A DNA stretch of 64,000 nucleotides, taken from the NCBI RefSeq assembly GCF_022414535.1, contig NZ_JADWYM010000014.1, forward strand, positions 62,001-126,000. Direction: 5' to 3'. The translations under genes were made by a program, and so were the position numbers. The first letter of the stretch is position 1. Every line of letters begins with the position of its first letter. Below are positions 53,444 through 62,452 of the stretch, one piece after another. Source of the DNA: Streptomyces sp. MUM 2J (lineage in GTDB: Bacteria; Actinomycetota; Actinomycetes; Streptomycetales; Streptomycetaceae). Under the pieces are notes generated by a model. That model saw nothing but the letters and a program-made list of their open reading frames with translations. It was not told the origin of the DNA and ran no database searches.

Positions 53444-54409
53444 TCAGCTGAGAGTGACCTGGCGGTTGGTGAGTCCACCACGGGCACGGCGCTCCTCCGC
53501 GGTCAGCGGCGCGTCCGCGGCCAGGGCACCGGCCAGGCGCCCGGCGAACTCGGCCGCCGGCTTCTCGATGTCGTCGGCACCGACCGAGACGGGCAGGTCC
53601 CAGACCGGCACGAGCAGACCGTGGGCGCGGAAGGACCCCACCAGGCGGGTGCCCTCACCGAGGCTCGACGCGCCCGCCGCGTGCAGCCGCGCCAGGGCGT
53701 CCAGAAGCTGCTCCTCCGGGTACGGCATGACCCAGCGCAGGTGGTTCTTCTCCGGGGTCCGGCACCAGTAGGCCGCGTCCACGCCGGTCAGCCGCGCGGT
53801 CGGGATGGCCGCGGCGTTGGCCCGCTCCAGGGAGGCGGCCACGTCGGGCGTGGCGTTCTCCGCGTCCGGCACCCAGAACTCGAAGCCGCTGTGCACCACC
53901 GGCTCGAACGCGGCGCCGGCGTCCAGCACGTCCTGCAGCCGCGGCCCGTCGGCCGGGGCGCGGCGGCCCTGCACCGGGCTGCCCGGCTCCGCCTCCAGGG
54001 CGCGCCGCAGGGTGTCGGCGAGGTCGCGGCTGATGTCGCCGGACGCCGTGTCGTTCTGCAGGCCGAGCAGCACCGAGCCGTCGTCGCGGCGCAGCGCGGG
54101 CCAGGCCATCGGCAGCACGGTGGCCAGCGTCACGGACGGAACGCCCTCCGGCAGGCCGTCCTTCAGGGGCAGCTCGACCGTGGCGGCCGGGACCAGCTCG
54201 CGCAGCGCCACCCAGTCGCACTCGCCCGGCAGCCCCTCGAAGGGGCGCTGCACCAGCTCGGTCGCGGCCTGCGCGGCGGCCCGTCCGTGACAGGCCTTGT
54301 AACGCCGTCCGCTGCCGCAGGGGCAGGGCTCGCGGGCGCCGACGACCGGGATCTCTCCCTCCGTGATCTGCGGGCGCCTGCCCTTCGTCTGGGGTCGCTT
54401 CTTGGCCAT
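53444..54409 (-). CDS. SEC-C zinc-motif protein (DUF5926-like)
   Basis: A 321-aa soluble protein. The N-terminus holds a SEC-C motif, PCPCGSGRRYKACHG (about residues 28-42), the zinc-binding element found at the end of SecA and in many unrelated proteins. The remainder is a Streptomyces-type DUF5926 domain (FEFWVPDAENATPDVAASLE, YWCRTPEKNHLRWVMPYPEE). MAKKRPQTKGRRPQ gives a basic start. Function unknown; ribosome or nucleic-acid binding is a guess based on SEC-C. Confidence 0.8.
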   Translation of the reverse strand: MAKKRPQTKGRRPQITEGEIPVVGAREPCPCGSGRRYKACHGRAAAQAATELVQRPFEGLPGECDWVALRELVPAATVELPLKDGLPEGVPSVTLATVLPMAWPALRRDDGSVLLGLQNDTASGDISRDLADTLRRALEAEPGSPVQGRRAPADGPRLQDVLDAGAAFEPVVHSGFEFWVPDAENATPDVAASLERANAAAIPTARLTGVDAAYWCRTPEKNHLRWVMPYPEEQLLDALARLHAAGASSLGEGTRLVGSFRAHGLLVPVWDLPVSVGADDIEKPAAEFAGRLAGALAADAPLTAEERRARGGLTNRQVTLS

Positions 54410-54651
54410 CGTGCGTGTCTCCCGGTTACGGCTCGTCTGATACGGCGCGAGCCTAGCCGTTCAGGCCACGGCCGACGGGAACCCGTGGACGACGCACGGA
54501 CGACGGAGGGCCGCGGCGCAGCCCCGCGCCACGCCGGGAACGGCGGACACCCGGCAGTCGTCGGCGGGCGGGGCCCGTCCGCCGGCCCGCGCCCGGGGTG
54601 CTCCGTCCTGCGCGGACGGAGCGGGGCCCTCCTGCGGGCCGCCGGGCCGGC

Positions 54652-55290
54652 TCAGTCGAGGGTGTCGAACGCGTCGGCGAAGCCCAGGTCCGGCATCGCC
54701 GCCACGGACGGGGCCGCCACCCGGGCGGCGAAGTCGTGGCGCCGGTGCCCCGCGTCCGGGTCGTGCACGTCCTGGTGGACGACGACCCACACCGTGACCT
54801 CGCCGTGGATGTCGTCCCGCACACCCCAGTCGTCGGCCAGCGCCGTCACGATGCTGAGCCCGCGACCGCCGTGCGCGGTCACCGACGGGGTGGCCGGGGC
54901 CGGACGGGTCGGACCGCCGCCGTCGGTCACCTCGACGACGAGTCTGCCGGTCGGGTCCACGCGCCAGGCGGCCCGCACGTCGCCGTCCCCGGCGAAGGCG
55001 TCGCCCAGCGGACGGCCGTGTTTGCACGCATTGCTCAAGAGCTCGGAAAGGATCAGCACGGCATCGTCGACGACCGATTCCGCCACGCCGTACCTGCGCA
55101 GCTGCTCGCGCATCCGGTGCCGTGCCTCCCCCACGCCCGCAGGGCCATGGGGCACGGCCATGCTCGACGACGTGGGCACCTCCTGTGCCACCACCAACGC
55201 CACCCCCGAGACCTCCTTCGCCCCACGCCACGGTGTGGATGCCCCATTGGCCTGTACCGGAAACCGGCCAATCCTCTTCCGGTGACGCAC
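54652..55290 (-). CDS. RsbW-like ATP-binding regulatory protein
   Basis: A 212-aa GHKL ATPase: N-box ILSELLSNACKHG, G1 DGGGP, G2 GRGLSIVTALADDWGV. The ~65-residue N-terminal extension (MRHRKRIGRFPVQANGASTP) recurs in Streptomyces homologues, so I keep GTG 55290. Likely an anti-sigma-factor kinase or relative, with unknown partner. About 240 bases separate it from the SEC-C gene, so it may be separately transcribed. Confidence 0.82.
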   Translation of the reverse strand: MRHRKRIGRFPVQANGASTPWRGAKEVSGVALVVAQEVPTSSSMAVPHGPAGVGEARHRMREQLRRYGVAESVVDDAVLILSELLSNACKHGRPLGDAFAGDGDVRAAWRVDPTGRLVVEVTDGGGPTRPAPATPSVTAHGGRGLSIVTALADDWGVRDDIHGEVTVWVVVHQDVHDPDAGHRRHDFAARVAAPSVAAMPDLGFADAFDTLD

Positions 55291-55509
55291 TCGCCCCGAT
55301 CGCCCCCCTTCCGAACGCGCCGGAGCACTCCCCGTGATCGGTCCGTCGCCTTCTGTCGCCCTGCGGCGCCCTGCGGCGCCCTCCGTCGCCGGTCACGGCG
55401 GTTCCGGTGCGTGGTGTGGAGTTCTGCCGGCCCGCCTCGGGCGCGCCGTCATGTGGTGGCCGTCAGAGGCGTGGGCCCGTGACGGCCGCCGCCCTGCGGG
55501 CGGTGTCGC

Positions 55510-56337
55510 TCAGCGGCCGAGCCGGTGCAGCACCGCCCGCGGGCGGTTGGTGATGATGGCGTCGACCCCCAGGTCGGCGCAGAGATCCACGTCCTCGGCG
55601 TCGTTGACGGTCCACACGTGCACCCGGTGGCCGGCCTTCTTCAGGCGCTCCACGTACGCCGGGTGGTTGCGCACGATCCGGATCGAGGGGCCCGCGATCC
55701 GGACGCCGACCGGCAGCCGCCCGTCGCGCAGCCGCGGCGAGACGAACTGCATCAGGTACACCGTCGGCAGCGTCGGCGAGGCGGCCCGTACGCGGTGCAG
55801 CGACCGGGCCGAGAAGCTCATGATCCGCACCGGTGACTCGGCGGCCGAGGCCGGGGAGTCGAGCCCGAACCGCTTCAGCAGGACGAGGAGCCGTTCCTCG
55901 ACCTGGCCCGCCCAGCGGGTGGGGTGCTTGGTCTCGATGGCCAGCTCCACGCGGCGCCCGGAGTCGGCGACGAGTTCCAGGAGCCGCTCCAGGGTGAGGA
56001 CGGACGTCGCCTCCAGGTCCTCGGGGCGGTGCTCCCAGTCGGGTTCCTCGTCCCGGCCGCGCCAGGCTTCGCGGGTCTTCCAGGAGCCGAAGTCGAGCGC
56101 GGCGAGGTCGGCGAGCTCCAGTGCCGAGACTGCTCCGCGGCCGTTGGACGTACGGTTGACACGGCGGTCGTGCACACACACCAGGTGGCCGTCCGCGGTC
56201 AGCCGCACATCGCATTCCAGGGCGTCCGCCCCGTCCTCCATCGCCTTCCGGTAGGCGGCGAGGGTGTGCTCGGGGGCGTCCTCGGAGGCGCCGCGATGGG
56301 CGACGACCTGGATGTGGTGCTGTCGTGCGTGGGTCAC
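55510..56337 (-). CDS. Glycerophosphodiester phosphodiesterase
   Basis: A 275-aa cytosolic TIM-barrel enzyme hydrolysing glycerophosphodiesters to glycerol 3-phosphate and an alcohol. Motifs are VVAHRGASEDAPEHTLAAY (catalytic HR, and E of the E-x-T block), LECDVRLT (metal E, D) and VCVHDRRVNRT (catalytic HD). GTG 56337 gives a clean start; the longer frame is rejected. Divergent from the HtrA gene. Confidence 0.9.
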   Translation of the reverse strand: MTHARQHHIQVVAHRGASEDAPEHTLAAYRKAMEDGADALECDVRLTADGHLVCVHDRRVNRTSNGRGAVSALELADLAALDFGSWKTREAWRGRDEEPDWEHRPEDLEATSVLTLERLLELVADSGRRVELAIETKHPTRWAGQVEERLLVLLKRFGLDSPASAAESPVRIMSFSARSLHRVRAASPTLPTVYLMQFVSPRLRDGRLPVGVRIAGPSIRIVRNHPAYVERLKKAGHRVHVWTVNDAEDVDLCADLGVDAIITNRPRAVLHRLGR

Positions 56338-56666
56338 CGCGTCATGGTGCCACCGCGACGGGGCAGGTGTCGGGTCGAGGGTGCCGGCAGGTGGCGGCGA
56401 CACTCCGCGCGTGCGTCCAGTTTGCCGGGAATTTCCTCTATAAAGAGTGGCCGCGGACCCACAGGCACCGCTTATGGTGCTCTGACGGCCCGTGGGAAAA
56501 GCTGACGGCATACACCTGCCGTCGGCGAGCATCCGCCGACGGCGCGCATGAGCACTCGCACACCGACCGTGCGCCGGGACGGCAGCAACGCGAACGGGCG
56601 CGACCGAGTGCGACCGACAACGACAACAACGACAACAACGACAGCCGTGGATCGAGGAGAAGAGCT
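56338..56666. other. Divergent promoter region and CGACAAC-repeat leader of the HtrA gene
   Basis: 329 bases. Around 56430-56450 lies AATTTCCTCTATAAAGAG, possible promoter sequence. At about 56611-56645 the sequence is a run of CGACAA and CAA units, which would make the end of the HtrA leader unstructured. No separate gene is supported. Confidence 0.5.
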
Positions 56667-58196
56667 GTGAGCACCGAGAACGAGGGCACCGAGGTACCCC
56701 CGGCCCCGTCTGCACCCCCTGTGCCGGTGGCGTCTCCCGCAACTCCCTCGCACCCCGCCGCCCCTGAGCACACGCCGCAGCCCGCACCGGAGAGCGGCGC
56801 CGCCACCGCCCAGCCACCGGCCGTCCCCGCGGGTCACCAGGAACAGCCGCCCCATCACGCCCGGCCGGCCGCGCCCTACGCGTCGGCCCAGGGCGGCACC
56901 GACCCGCAGCACCCCGCCGGGGACCCCTCGGCCCCGGGTGCGGCTCCCGCCCCCTCCTCCGCCCCGCACGCCGGGTGGCCGCCCCCGCCGCCCCCCACCC
57001 TGCCCGGGTACGCCGACGGCGGCGCCGGCTCGGGCGCCGGCTGGGGCGCGTCCTACCAGCAGCAGCCCGCGCCGAAGAAGCCGGGCCGCGGCGGACTCGT
57101 CGCGGCCGTCCTGGTGGCCGCGCTGATCGCCGGCGGAGTGGGCGGCGGCATCGGCTACCAGCTGGCCAAGGGCAACGACGGCAACGGCTCGACGACCGTG
57201 TCCGCCTCCACCAGCGGCGGCGACGTCAAGCGCGACCCCGGCACGGTCGCCTCCGTCGCCGCGAAGGCGCTGCCCAGCACGGTCACCATCGAGGCCGAGT
57301 CCACCAACGGCGAGGGCGGCACCGGTACCGGCTTCGTCTTCGACACCCAGGGCCACATCGTCACCAACAACCACGTGGTCGCGGACGCCGTCGACGGCGG
57401 CACCCTGACGGCGACCTTCCCCGACGGCAAGAAGTACGACGCCACGGTGGTCGGCCACGCCCAGGGCTACGACGTCGCGGTCATCAAGCTGAAGAACGCG
57501 CCGTCCGACCTCAAGCCGCTGCCCCTCGGCAACTCCGACGAGGTGGCGGTCGGCGACACCACGATCGCGATCGGCGCCCCCTTCGGCCTGTCCAACACGG
57601 TGACGACCGGCATCATCTCCGCCAAGAACCGCCCGGTCGCCTCCAGCGACGGCCGTGGCAGCCAGGCCTCCTACATGAGCGCGCTGCAGACGGACGCCTC
57701 GATCAACCCGGGCAACTCCGGCGGCCCCCTCCTCGATGCCCAGGGCAACGTCATCGGCATCAACTCCGCCATCCAGTCCACCAGCGGCGGCGGCCTGGGC
57801 GGGTCCGGCCAGTCCGGCTCCATCGGCCTCGGCTTCGCCATCCCGATCAACCAGGCCAAGTACGTCGCCCAGCAGCTGATCAAGACGGGCAAACCCGTCT
57901 ACGCCCGGATCGGCGCCTCGGTCTCCCTGGAGAACACCACCGACGGCGCGAAGATCACCGACCAGGGCGCCGGCGGCTCGGCCGCCGTCGAGCCCGGTGG
58001 TCCCGCCGCCCAGGCCGGCCTCAAGCCCGGGGACGTCATCACCCAGCTCGACGACCACGTGATCGACTCCGGCCCCACCCTGATCGGCGAGATCTGGACC
58101 CACAAGCCCGGCGACAAGGTCACCCTCACCTACGAACGCAACGGCAAGAGCCACACGGTCCAGCTGACCCTGGGCGCCCGCTCCGGCGACAGCTGA
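56667..58196 (+). CDS. Membrane-anchored HtrA/DegP-type serine protease with PDZ domain
   Basis: A 509-aa protein. A Pro/Ala-rich cytoplasmic N-terminus (about 1-138) leads to one membrane helix (about 142-165, LVAAVLVAALIAGGVGGGIG). The trypsin-like domain follows with catalytic H236 (TNNHVVADAV), D269 (YDVAVIKLKN) and S351 (NPGNSGGPLLD), then a PDZ domain (about 410-500, GPAAQAGLKPGDVITQLDD). Active site complete. Extracytoplasmic protein quality control is the expected role. GTG 56667 has AGGAG at good spacing. Confidence 0.94.
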   Translation: MSTENEGTEVPPAPSAPPVPVASPATPSHPAAPEHTPQPAPESGAATAQPPAVPAGHQEQPPHHARPAAPYASAQGGTDPQHPAGDPSAPGAAPAPSSAPHAGWPPPPPPTLPGYADGGAGSGAGWGASYQQQPAPKKPGRGGLVAAVLVAALIAGGVGGGIGYQLAKGNDGNGSTTVSASTSGGDVKRDPGTVASVAAKALPSTVTIEAESTNGEGGTGTGFVFDTQGHIVTNNHVVADAVDGGTLTATFPDGKKYDATVVGHAQGYDVAVIKLKNAPSDLKPLPLGNSDEVAVGDTTIAIGAPFGLSNTVTTGIISAKNRPVASSDGRGSQASYMSALQTDASINPGNSGGPLLDAQGNVIGINSAIQSTSGGGLGGSGQSGSIGLGFAIPINQAKYVAQQLIKTGKPVYARIGASVSLENTTDGAKITDQGAGGSAAVEPGGPAAQAGLKPGDVITQLDDHVIDSGPTLIGEIWTHKPGDKVTLTYERNGKSHTVQLTLGARSGDS

Positions 58197-58251
58197 CCTG
58201 CGCCTGGGCGCCCGCGCCGCGAGGTGGGCGCCCGCACCGCGACAGCTGACC
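58171..58251. repeat. Imperfect tandem duplication of the HtrA gene 3' end
   Basis: The sequence beginning TGGGCGCCCGC occurs at 58171, 58205 and 58225. The first and third copies continue into CGACAGCTGACC, so the last codons and stop of the gene are duplicated in the downstream non-coding DNA. Confidence 0.6.
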
Positions 58252-58406
58252 CGGTGACCGTCGGGGCCCCGGGCCCGGGCGCGGCAGGGCCCCACTCCCC
58301 GCGGCCACCGGGCCCGCTCTCACCCCGGACGCCAACCGGACTCGGCACCCGCCCACGCCGCGGGGCCGGTAGGCTGTAGCCGCTCCGCCCCTGGTGGGCG
58401 GTGCGG

Positions 58407-58493
58407 GGAGGTGTGCCCGAGCGGCCGAAGGGAACGGTCTTGAAAACCGTCGTGGCAGCGATGTCACCGTGGGTTCAAATCCCACCGCCTCCG
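58407..58493 (+). tRNA. tRNA-Ser, anticodon TGA
   Basis: Acceptor GGAGGTG (58407-58413) pairs with CGCCTCC (58486-58492, one G-T), discriminator G 58493. Anticodon TGA at 58441-58443 in loop CTTGAAA; long variable arm and T-loop GTTCAAATC are normal for serine tRNA. Reads UCA/UCG-type codons. It marks the boundary between the conserved chromosome and the accessory tail, a typical integration position. Confidence 0.96.
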
Positions 58494-58513
58494 CAGGTCA
58501 TAGACGTGCTGGT

Positions 58514-58550
58514 CAGAAGGGGTGCCCCTCATCGAGGGGCACCCCTTCTG
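58514..58550 (+). terminator. Perfect 17-bp terminator after tRNA-Ser(TGA)
   Basis: Arms 58514-58530 and 58534-58550 pair perfectly across a 3-base loop, 20 bases after the tRNA. Very strong terminator-type hairpin. Confidence 0.85.
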
Positions 58551-58569
58551 CATCGGGCCTGTCTCGCCT

Positions 58570-59328
58570 TCATCCGGCCCTGTCGCGTTGTGGATCGGTG
58601 CGTGTGGACCAGACGTGGACCAGACGTGGACCAAGAACCGGCGGACCGGGGCCAGGAACCCGCTGGTCAGCGCGCACGCTCTGGCGGAGGCGGGCCAGCA
58701 AGTGGGCGTCGAGGAAGCCCCGCTCGGATGCCGGGTCGTGGAGCAGCCGCGCGAACGTGACAAGCCCGGCCTTGGCCAGCAGCTCGGCGAACCGGTCCAC
58801 CGGCCAGCTGTAGGCGCGCGTCACCTTGTGGTCGAAGCGGACCGGCTCCGGTCCGTCGGTCGCGAAGAACGAGACCAGGAGCAGGCCCCCTGGTGCCAGG
58901 ACACGTACCTGCTCGGCGAGTAGCGCTGGCAATTCCTCGGGCGGGGTATGGATCATCGAATAGTGGGCCAGCACACCGCCGAGTGCGCCGTCCTCGATCG
59001 GCAGGGCCTCCATCCGTGCCTCGTCAAACCGCAGCGCCGGGTGGGCCCGCCGGGCATGTTCGACCATGCCCGGGGAGAGGTCGAGCCCGAAGGCGTCCAA
59101 CCCCAGGTCGTGCAGCATGGCCGTCAGATGTCCAGGCCCGCACCCGACATCGGCTGCTCGCGGGTTCCCCGTCCCGCGCACCAACTCGGCGAAGGTGCCG
59201 ATCATGTTCCGCGAGAACGGCTGCGTCTCCAACCGATCAGCGAACATTGACGCATACAGCTCGACGACCCCGTCGTAGGCCGCCCTGGTCTCGTCCTGGT
59301 GCTCCGTCACGGGGACGGAAGCTAGCAA
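58570..59328 (-). CDS. SAM-dependent methyltransferase with atypical C-terminus
   Basis: A 252-aa class I methyltransferase: SAM motif I AADVGCGPGHLTAML (about 57-71), DAFGLDLSPGMVEHARRAH, and the HTPPEELPALLAEQVRVLAP region. The family normally ends soon after the segment DAHLLARL; here about 38 Pro/Arg-rich residues follow, encoded by DNA that includes the 11-bp tandem repeats. The natural end may have been lost by recombination next to the tRNA. Start could be 59328 or GTG 59310. Substrate unknown. Confidence 0.8.
   Translation of the reverse strand: MLASVPVTEHQDETRAAYDGVVELYASMFADRLETQPFSRNMIGTFAELVRGTGNPRAADVGCGPGHLTAMLHDLGLDAFGLDLSPGMVEHARRAHPALRFDEARMEALPIEDGALGGVLAHYSMIHTPPEELPALLAEQVRVLAPGGLLLVSFFATDGPEPVRFDHKVTRAYSWPVDRFAELLAKAGLVTFARLLHDPASERGFLDAHLLARLRQSVRADQRVPGPGPPVLGPRLVHVWSTRTDPQRDRAG
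58604..58633. repeat. Tandem 11-bp repeat GTGGACCAGAC
   Basis: Two full copies (58604-58614, 58615-58625) and a partial third to about 58633. It lies about 110 bases downstream of the tRNA and inside the C-terminal end of the methyltransferase frame. Confidence 0.75.
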
Positions 59329-59654
59329 CCGAGCGCAACGACGGCATACGGAGTCCGTGATCGCCGGCTGGGCAATCGGAGTAGGGGGCCGTTGGCACCC
59401 CTCAGGGCAAGCTGCACGATCCTACGGACCAGAAGGTCGTGTGGGCGGGCGAGCCCTGACCTACTCTCGGCGGGTGCGGGCACAGCACCAGACGGTCAGG
59501 AGATGCTCGGCAAAGGCGCGGGTGTCCCGTGCATCGGACGTCGGGCATCTCAGGACACCCATTCTTGACGGCACCTCTGGCGGCAACGGCGGCACACAAA
59601 GGCCCGTCGCGTCCGGCGCTGTCGACGGCGACTGGGGACAGCACCCGACATCAG
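59329..59654. other. Non-coding stretch before the left inverted repeat
   Basis: 326 bases with no credible gene and no structure that I recognise. It should contain the methyltransferase promoter at its left end. Confidence 0.5.
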
Positions 59655-59771
59655 TGAAGCTGCGCCATCTTGAAGTGGCTGGTCAGGGTGCTGGTGTGAT
59701 GTCGTTTCGGGGTGCTCGTGCGGGTCGTGGGCGGCAGTCTGGGGTGTAGATCGTCTGGCAGGAGTGGGTTT
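59655..59771 (+). repeat. Left arm of a ~110-bp inverted repeat flanking the mobile region
   Basis: Begins TGAAGCTGCGCCATCTTGAA. Its reverse complement recurs at about 63821-63934 with only a handful of substitutions and one small indel. The two copies point inward and enclose about 4.1 kb holding the group II intron and broken transposase. The inner boundary is approximate. Confidence 0.85.
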
Positions 59772-59818
59772 GTGGATTCCCGTCCGTCGTCGCGGGTGCC
59801 GCTTCTGCGCTCCGGCCC

Positions 59819-60270
59819 ATGATGGATCCCGAGGTGTTGGAGCGGATCGCCGCGCGGCGTGCGGAGCTGGACGGCTCGAAGAGCAGCTGGTCAAGCAGCT
59901 GTCGGAGGTACGAGCTGAGCGCGATGGGCCGGCCGTGGCCGAGCGGGTGTGGCAGCGGATGAGCGAGCAGCTCGCCGACGAGCGCACGGAGGCCGGGTCG
60001 CCGGTCCAGGTGGCAGGTCGGGCTGTGCGGCTGGTCCCGGACCGTGGGCCGGGGGTGGCTGAGTCCGCACTGCCGGCGGAGTACCAGCGCATCCTGACCG
60101 CGGTGCGGCAGGCCGCCGGCCCGGTCTCCACCCGGCAGATCGGCGAGGTGCTGGGCTTGGTCACCGGGACACGGGGCAAGCCGGAGCCGTTGCGCGGGAA
60201 GCTCACGAAGCTGGCCGACCGCGGCTGGCTGCACAAACGACCCGACGGGAAGTTCACCACCCGCTGGTGA
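59819..60270 (+). pseudogene. Frameshifted IS-associated winged-helix-like protein
   Basis: The N-terminus MMDPEVLERIAARRAELDG (from ATG 59819) and the continuation EEQLVKQLSEVRAERD... to LTKLADRGWLHKRPDGKFTT are in different frames, shifting near 59870. The combined product resembles a small protein (coiled coil, then winged-helix-like C-terminus) common beside transposases in Streptomyces. It follows the left inverted repeat directly. Function unknown; disrupted here. Confidence 0.65.
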
Positions 60271-60934
60271 ACGGTCCGCACGCGATCGGGGCGTAACCAA
60301 GGTGCCCCCGGCGGCTGTCGGAATTGTGTGACGAAAACCAAAGGTGCGCCGTGAAGCGCGAGTTGTTCGAGTGGCGATGAAAGGACGCCACCGCCGCTCT
60401 GTCGCAGCGGGGCGGTTGAAGCTGAGGGCAGCCCGACCCGGGAGGTGCCGGGAAGGGTGGCAAGCGGCCCTGACAAAGCCGGGACGTATCAGCACTGCCA
60501 GATGGTGCGGGTCCGGCAAGCGAGACGGAAAGGAGTACGCGAGGAACCGGCGTTGACGCCTCCTTACTCGTCACCAGCTCGAACCTGGCGGATCTGGGCT
60601 GGATGCGGTGAGTCCCTGCCTTGCTTTGGGGGCGGGGAACTTCCCGGGCGGTTGCTATGTGCCGTCCGGGGAGGCCACGACGAAGTGCTGCGGGGTAGTC
60701 GTGGCGATGCCGCGGGGGTATAGCCGGGCTCCTACTCCGTCGATCGAACGACACGTGAACACGGGAACTGTTCCGGTCCTGACCTGGGACAACGCCTCCA
60801 GTGCGGTCGCAGGCTGGGCCCACCGTCGGCCGACCGGGCCGGGACAGGGCGGAGCCGCCGTAGTACTCCGAGCCGGGGAGAGCCTGGCACATGGGGAAGG
60901 GCGGCAGCGGAATCGAGAAGGGAAGGAGGCTGCA

Positions 60935-62401
60935 ATGCCGAAAGACGCGCCGCTGAACAGCGGTGCACCAGAGGCCCCCATGGGGTCTCACCAGCGGGTA
61001 TCGGGGATGCAGACCAAACTTCACCGTTGGGCGGCGGCCGATGAGGGCCGCAGGTTCGACGATCTGTTCAACCTCGTGTGCGACCCGGCGACGCTACTGG
61101 TGGCGTTCGAACGGGTCGCGGGAAACAAAGGGGCCAAAACACCCGGGGTGGACGGCCTCACCGCCGTCAACGTCGAGCGCAAGATTGGCCCCTACGGGTT
61201 CCTGGAGGATCTTCGTCATGTACTGAAATCGGGTGAGTTTCGCCCGCTGCCGGTACGCGAGCGTAAGATCCCCAAACCGGGTGGTTCGGGCAAGGTCAGA
61301 AGCCTAGGCATTCCGACCATCGCCGACCGCGTGGTCCAGGCAGCCCTCAAGCTGGTGCTGGAGCCGATCTTCGAGGCCGACTTCAAGCCGGTCTCCTACG
61401 GCTTCCGGCCTCTGCGGCGGGCACATGACGCGATCGCCGAGATCCACTTCTCTGGCACCCACGGCTACCGCTGGGTCCTGGACGCGGACATCGAGGCGTG
61501 CTTCGACTCGATCGACCACACGGCCCTGATGGACCGGGTGCGAGCGCGAGTCAAGGACAAGCGCGTGCTGCGGCTGGTCAAGGCGTTCCTCAAGGCCGGC
61601 GTCCTTACCGAGGACAACAACCGCGAGGACACCCTCACCGGCACCCCGCAAGGCGGCATCCTCTCCCCGCTTCTGGCGAACATCGCCCTGTCGGCGTTCG
61701 ATGAGCACTTCACCAGGCCGTGGGAGCCGGGCGGGGAGATGGCCACCGGCAACCTGCGCAAACGTCGCCGTGCTGCCGGACATCCGAACTGGCGCATCGT
61801 CCGCTACGCGGACGACTTCGTGGTTCTGGTCGACGGCGAGCGCGACGACGTCGAGGCGCTGCGCGAGGATATCTCCGAGATGTTGCAACCGCTCGGTCTT
61901 CGCCTCTCCGAGGCAAAGACACAGGTGGTGCACATGGCGGACGGGTTCGACTTCCTGGGGTTCCGCATCCAGTGGCGCCGCAAGCGAGGAACGGACAAGT
62001 GGTACGTCTACACCTTCATCGCTGACCGGCCCATCCGGCAGTTGAAGGACAAGATCCGTGCCCTGACGAACAGAACGTCGCAGCACAACCCCAGGGACGT
62101 GTTGATCAGGCTCAACCAGATCATGCGCGGCTGGGCCAACTACTTCAAGCACGCAGTCTGCAAAGCCACCTTGAGTTCCCTGGCCAGCTTCACGTGGCAC
62201 CGGGTGATCAGCTGGTGGATGGCGCTGCACCGCTGGAAGTGGAAGGACGTCCGCCGACGCCTCACCGACCACAACGGACGGTGGCAAAGGCCCTCGGCTG
62301 ATGGGATCGAATTGTTCGACCTCCAGGCGGTGACGGTCACCCGCTACCGCTACAGAGGCAACAGGATCCCCAACCCCTGGACACGTCTCAACCACGCCTG
62401 A
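60935..62401 (+). CDS. ltrA: Group II intron reverse transcriptase/maturase
   Basis: A 488-aa intron-encoded protein that binds and helps splice its intron RNA and reverse-transcribes it. RT blocks include KSGEFRPLPVRERKIPKPGG, the QGGILSPLLANIALSAFDEH block and catalytic RYADDFVVLV (YADD at about 291-294). Domain X follows (IMRGWANYFKHA). The C-terminus ends RYRGNRIPNPWTRLNHA with no HNH endonuclease motif, so mobility would be endonuclease-independent. AAGGAGG lies five bases before ATG 60935. The frame is intact, so the intron may be active. Confidence 0.93.
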   Translation: MPKDAPLNSGAPEAPMGSHQRVSGMQTKLHRWAAADEGRRFDDLFNLVCDPATLLVAFERVAGNKGAKTPGVDGLTAVNVERKIGPYGFLEDLRHVLKSGEFRPLPVRERKIPKPGGSGKVRSLGIPTIADRVVQAALKLVLEPIFEADFKPVSYGFRPLRRAHDAIAEIHFSGTHGYRWVLDADIEACFDSIDHTALMDRVRARVKDKRVLRLVKAFLKAGVLTEDNNREDTLTGTPQGGILSPLLANIALSAFDEHFTRPWEPGGEMATGNLRKRRRAAGHPNWRIVRYADDFVVLVDGERDDVEALREDISEMLQPLGLRLSEAKTQVVHMADGFDFLGFRIQWRRKRGTDKWYVYTFIADRPIRQLKDKIRALTNRTSQHNPRDVLIRLNQIMRGWANYFKHAVCKATLSSLASFTWHRVISWWMALHRWKWKDVRRRLTDHNGRWQRPSADGIELFDLQAVTVTRYRYRGNRIPNPWTRLNHA

Positions 62402-62418
62402 ACGGCTGAGTCCGTGGA

Positions 62419-62452
62419 GAGCCCGGTACTCGGAGACGGGTACGCCGGGTTC
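62419..62452 (+). ncRNA. Group II intron domain V
   Basis: A 34-base hairpin beginning GAGCCCGGTAC with catalytic AGC triad and closing GTACGCCGGGTTC, including the expected two-base bulge. Located 17 bases after the maturase stop, followed by domain VI. Confidence 0.88.

Noticed and set aside
56472..58295. Leftward 607-aa open frame opposite the HtrA protease gene
   Set aside because: It is a GC-bias shadow of a gene with an intact catalytic triad; the composition is repetitive Gly/Val/Asp.
58126..58493. Leftward frames ending WDLNPR or starting MGFEPTVTSLPRRFS
   Set aside because: These peptides are the known antisense translation of tRNA-Ser genes and not real proteins.
58604..58633. CRISPR array
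   Set aside because: Only 2.7 copies of an 11-bp tandem repeat with no spacers and no cas genes.
60935..62401. Retron or diversity-generating reverse transcriptase
   Set aside because: A maturase domain X and an exact group II domain V with domain VI follow the RT; no msr/msd or template/variable repeats were seen.
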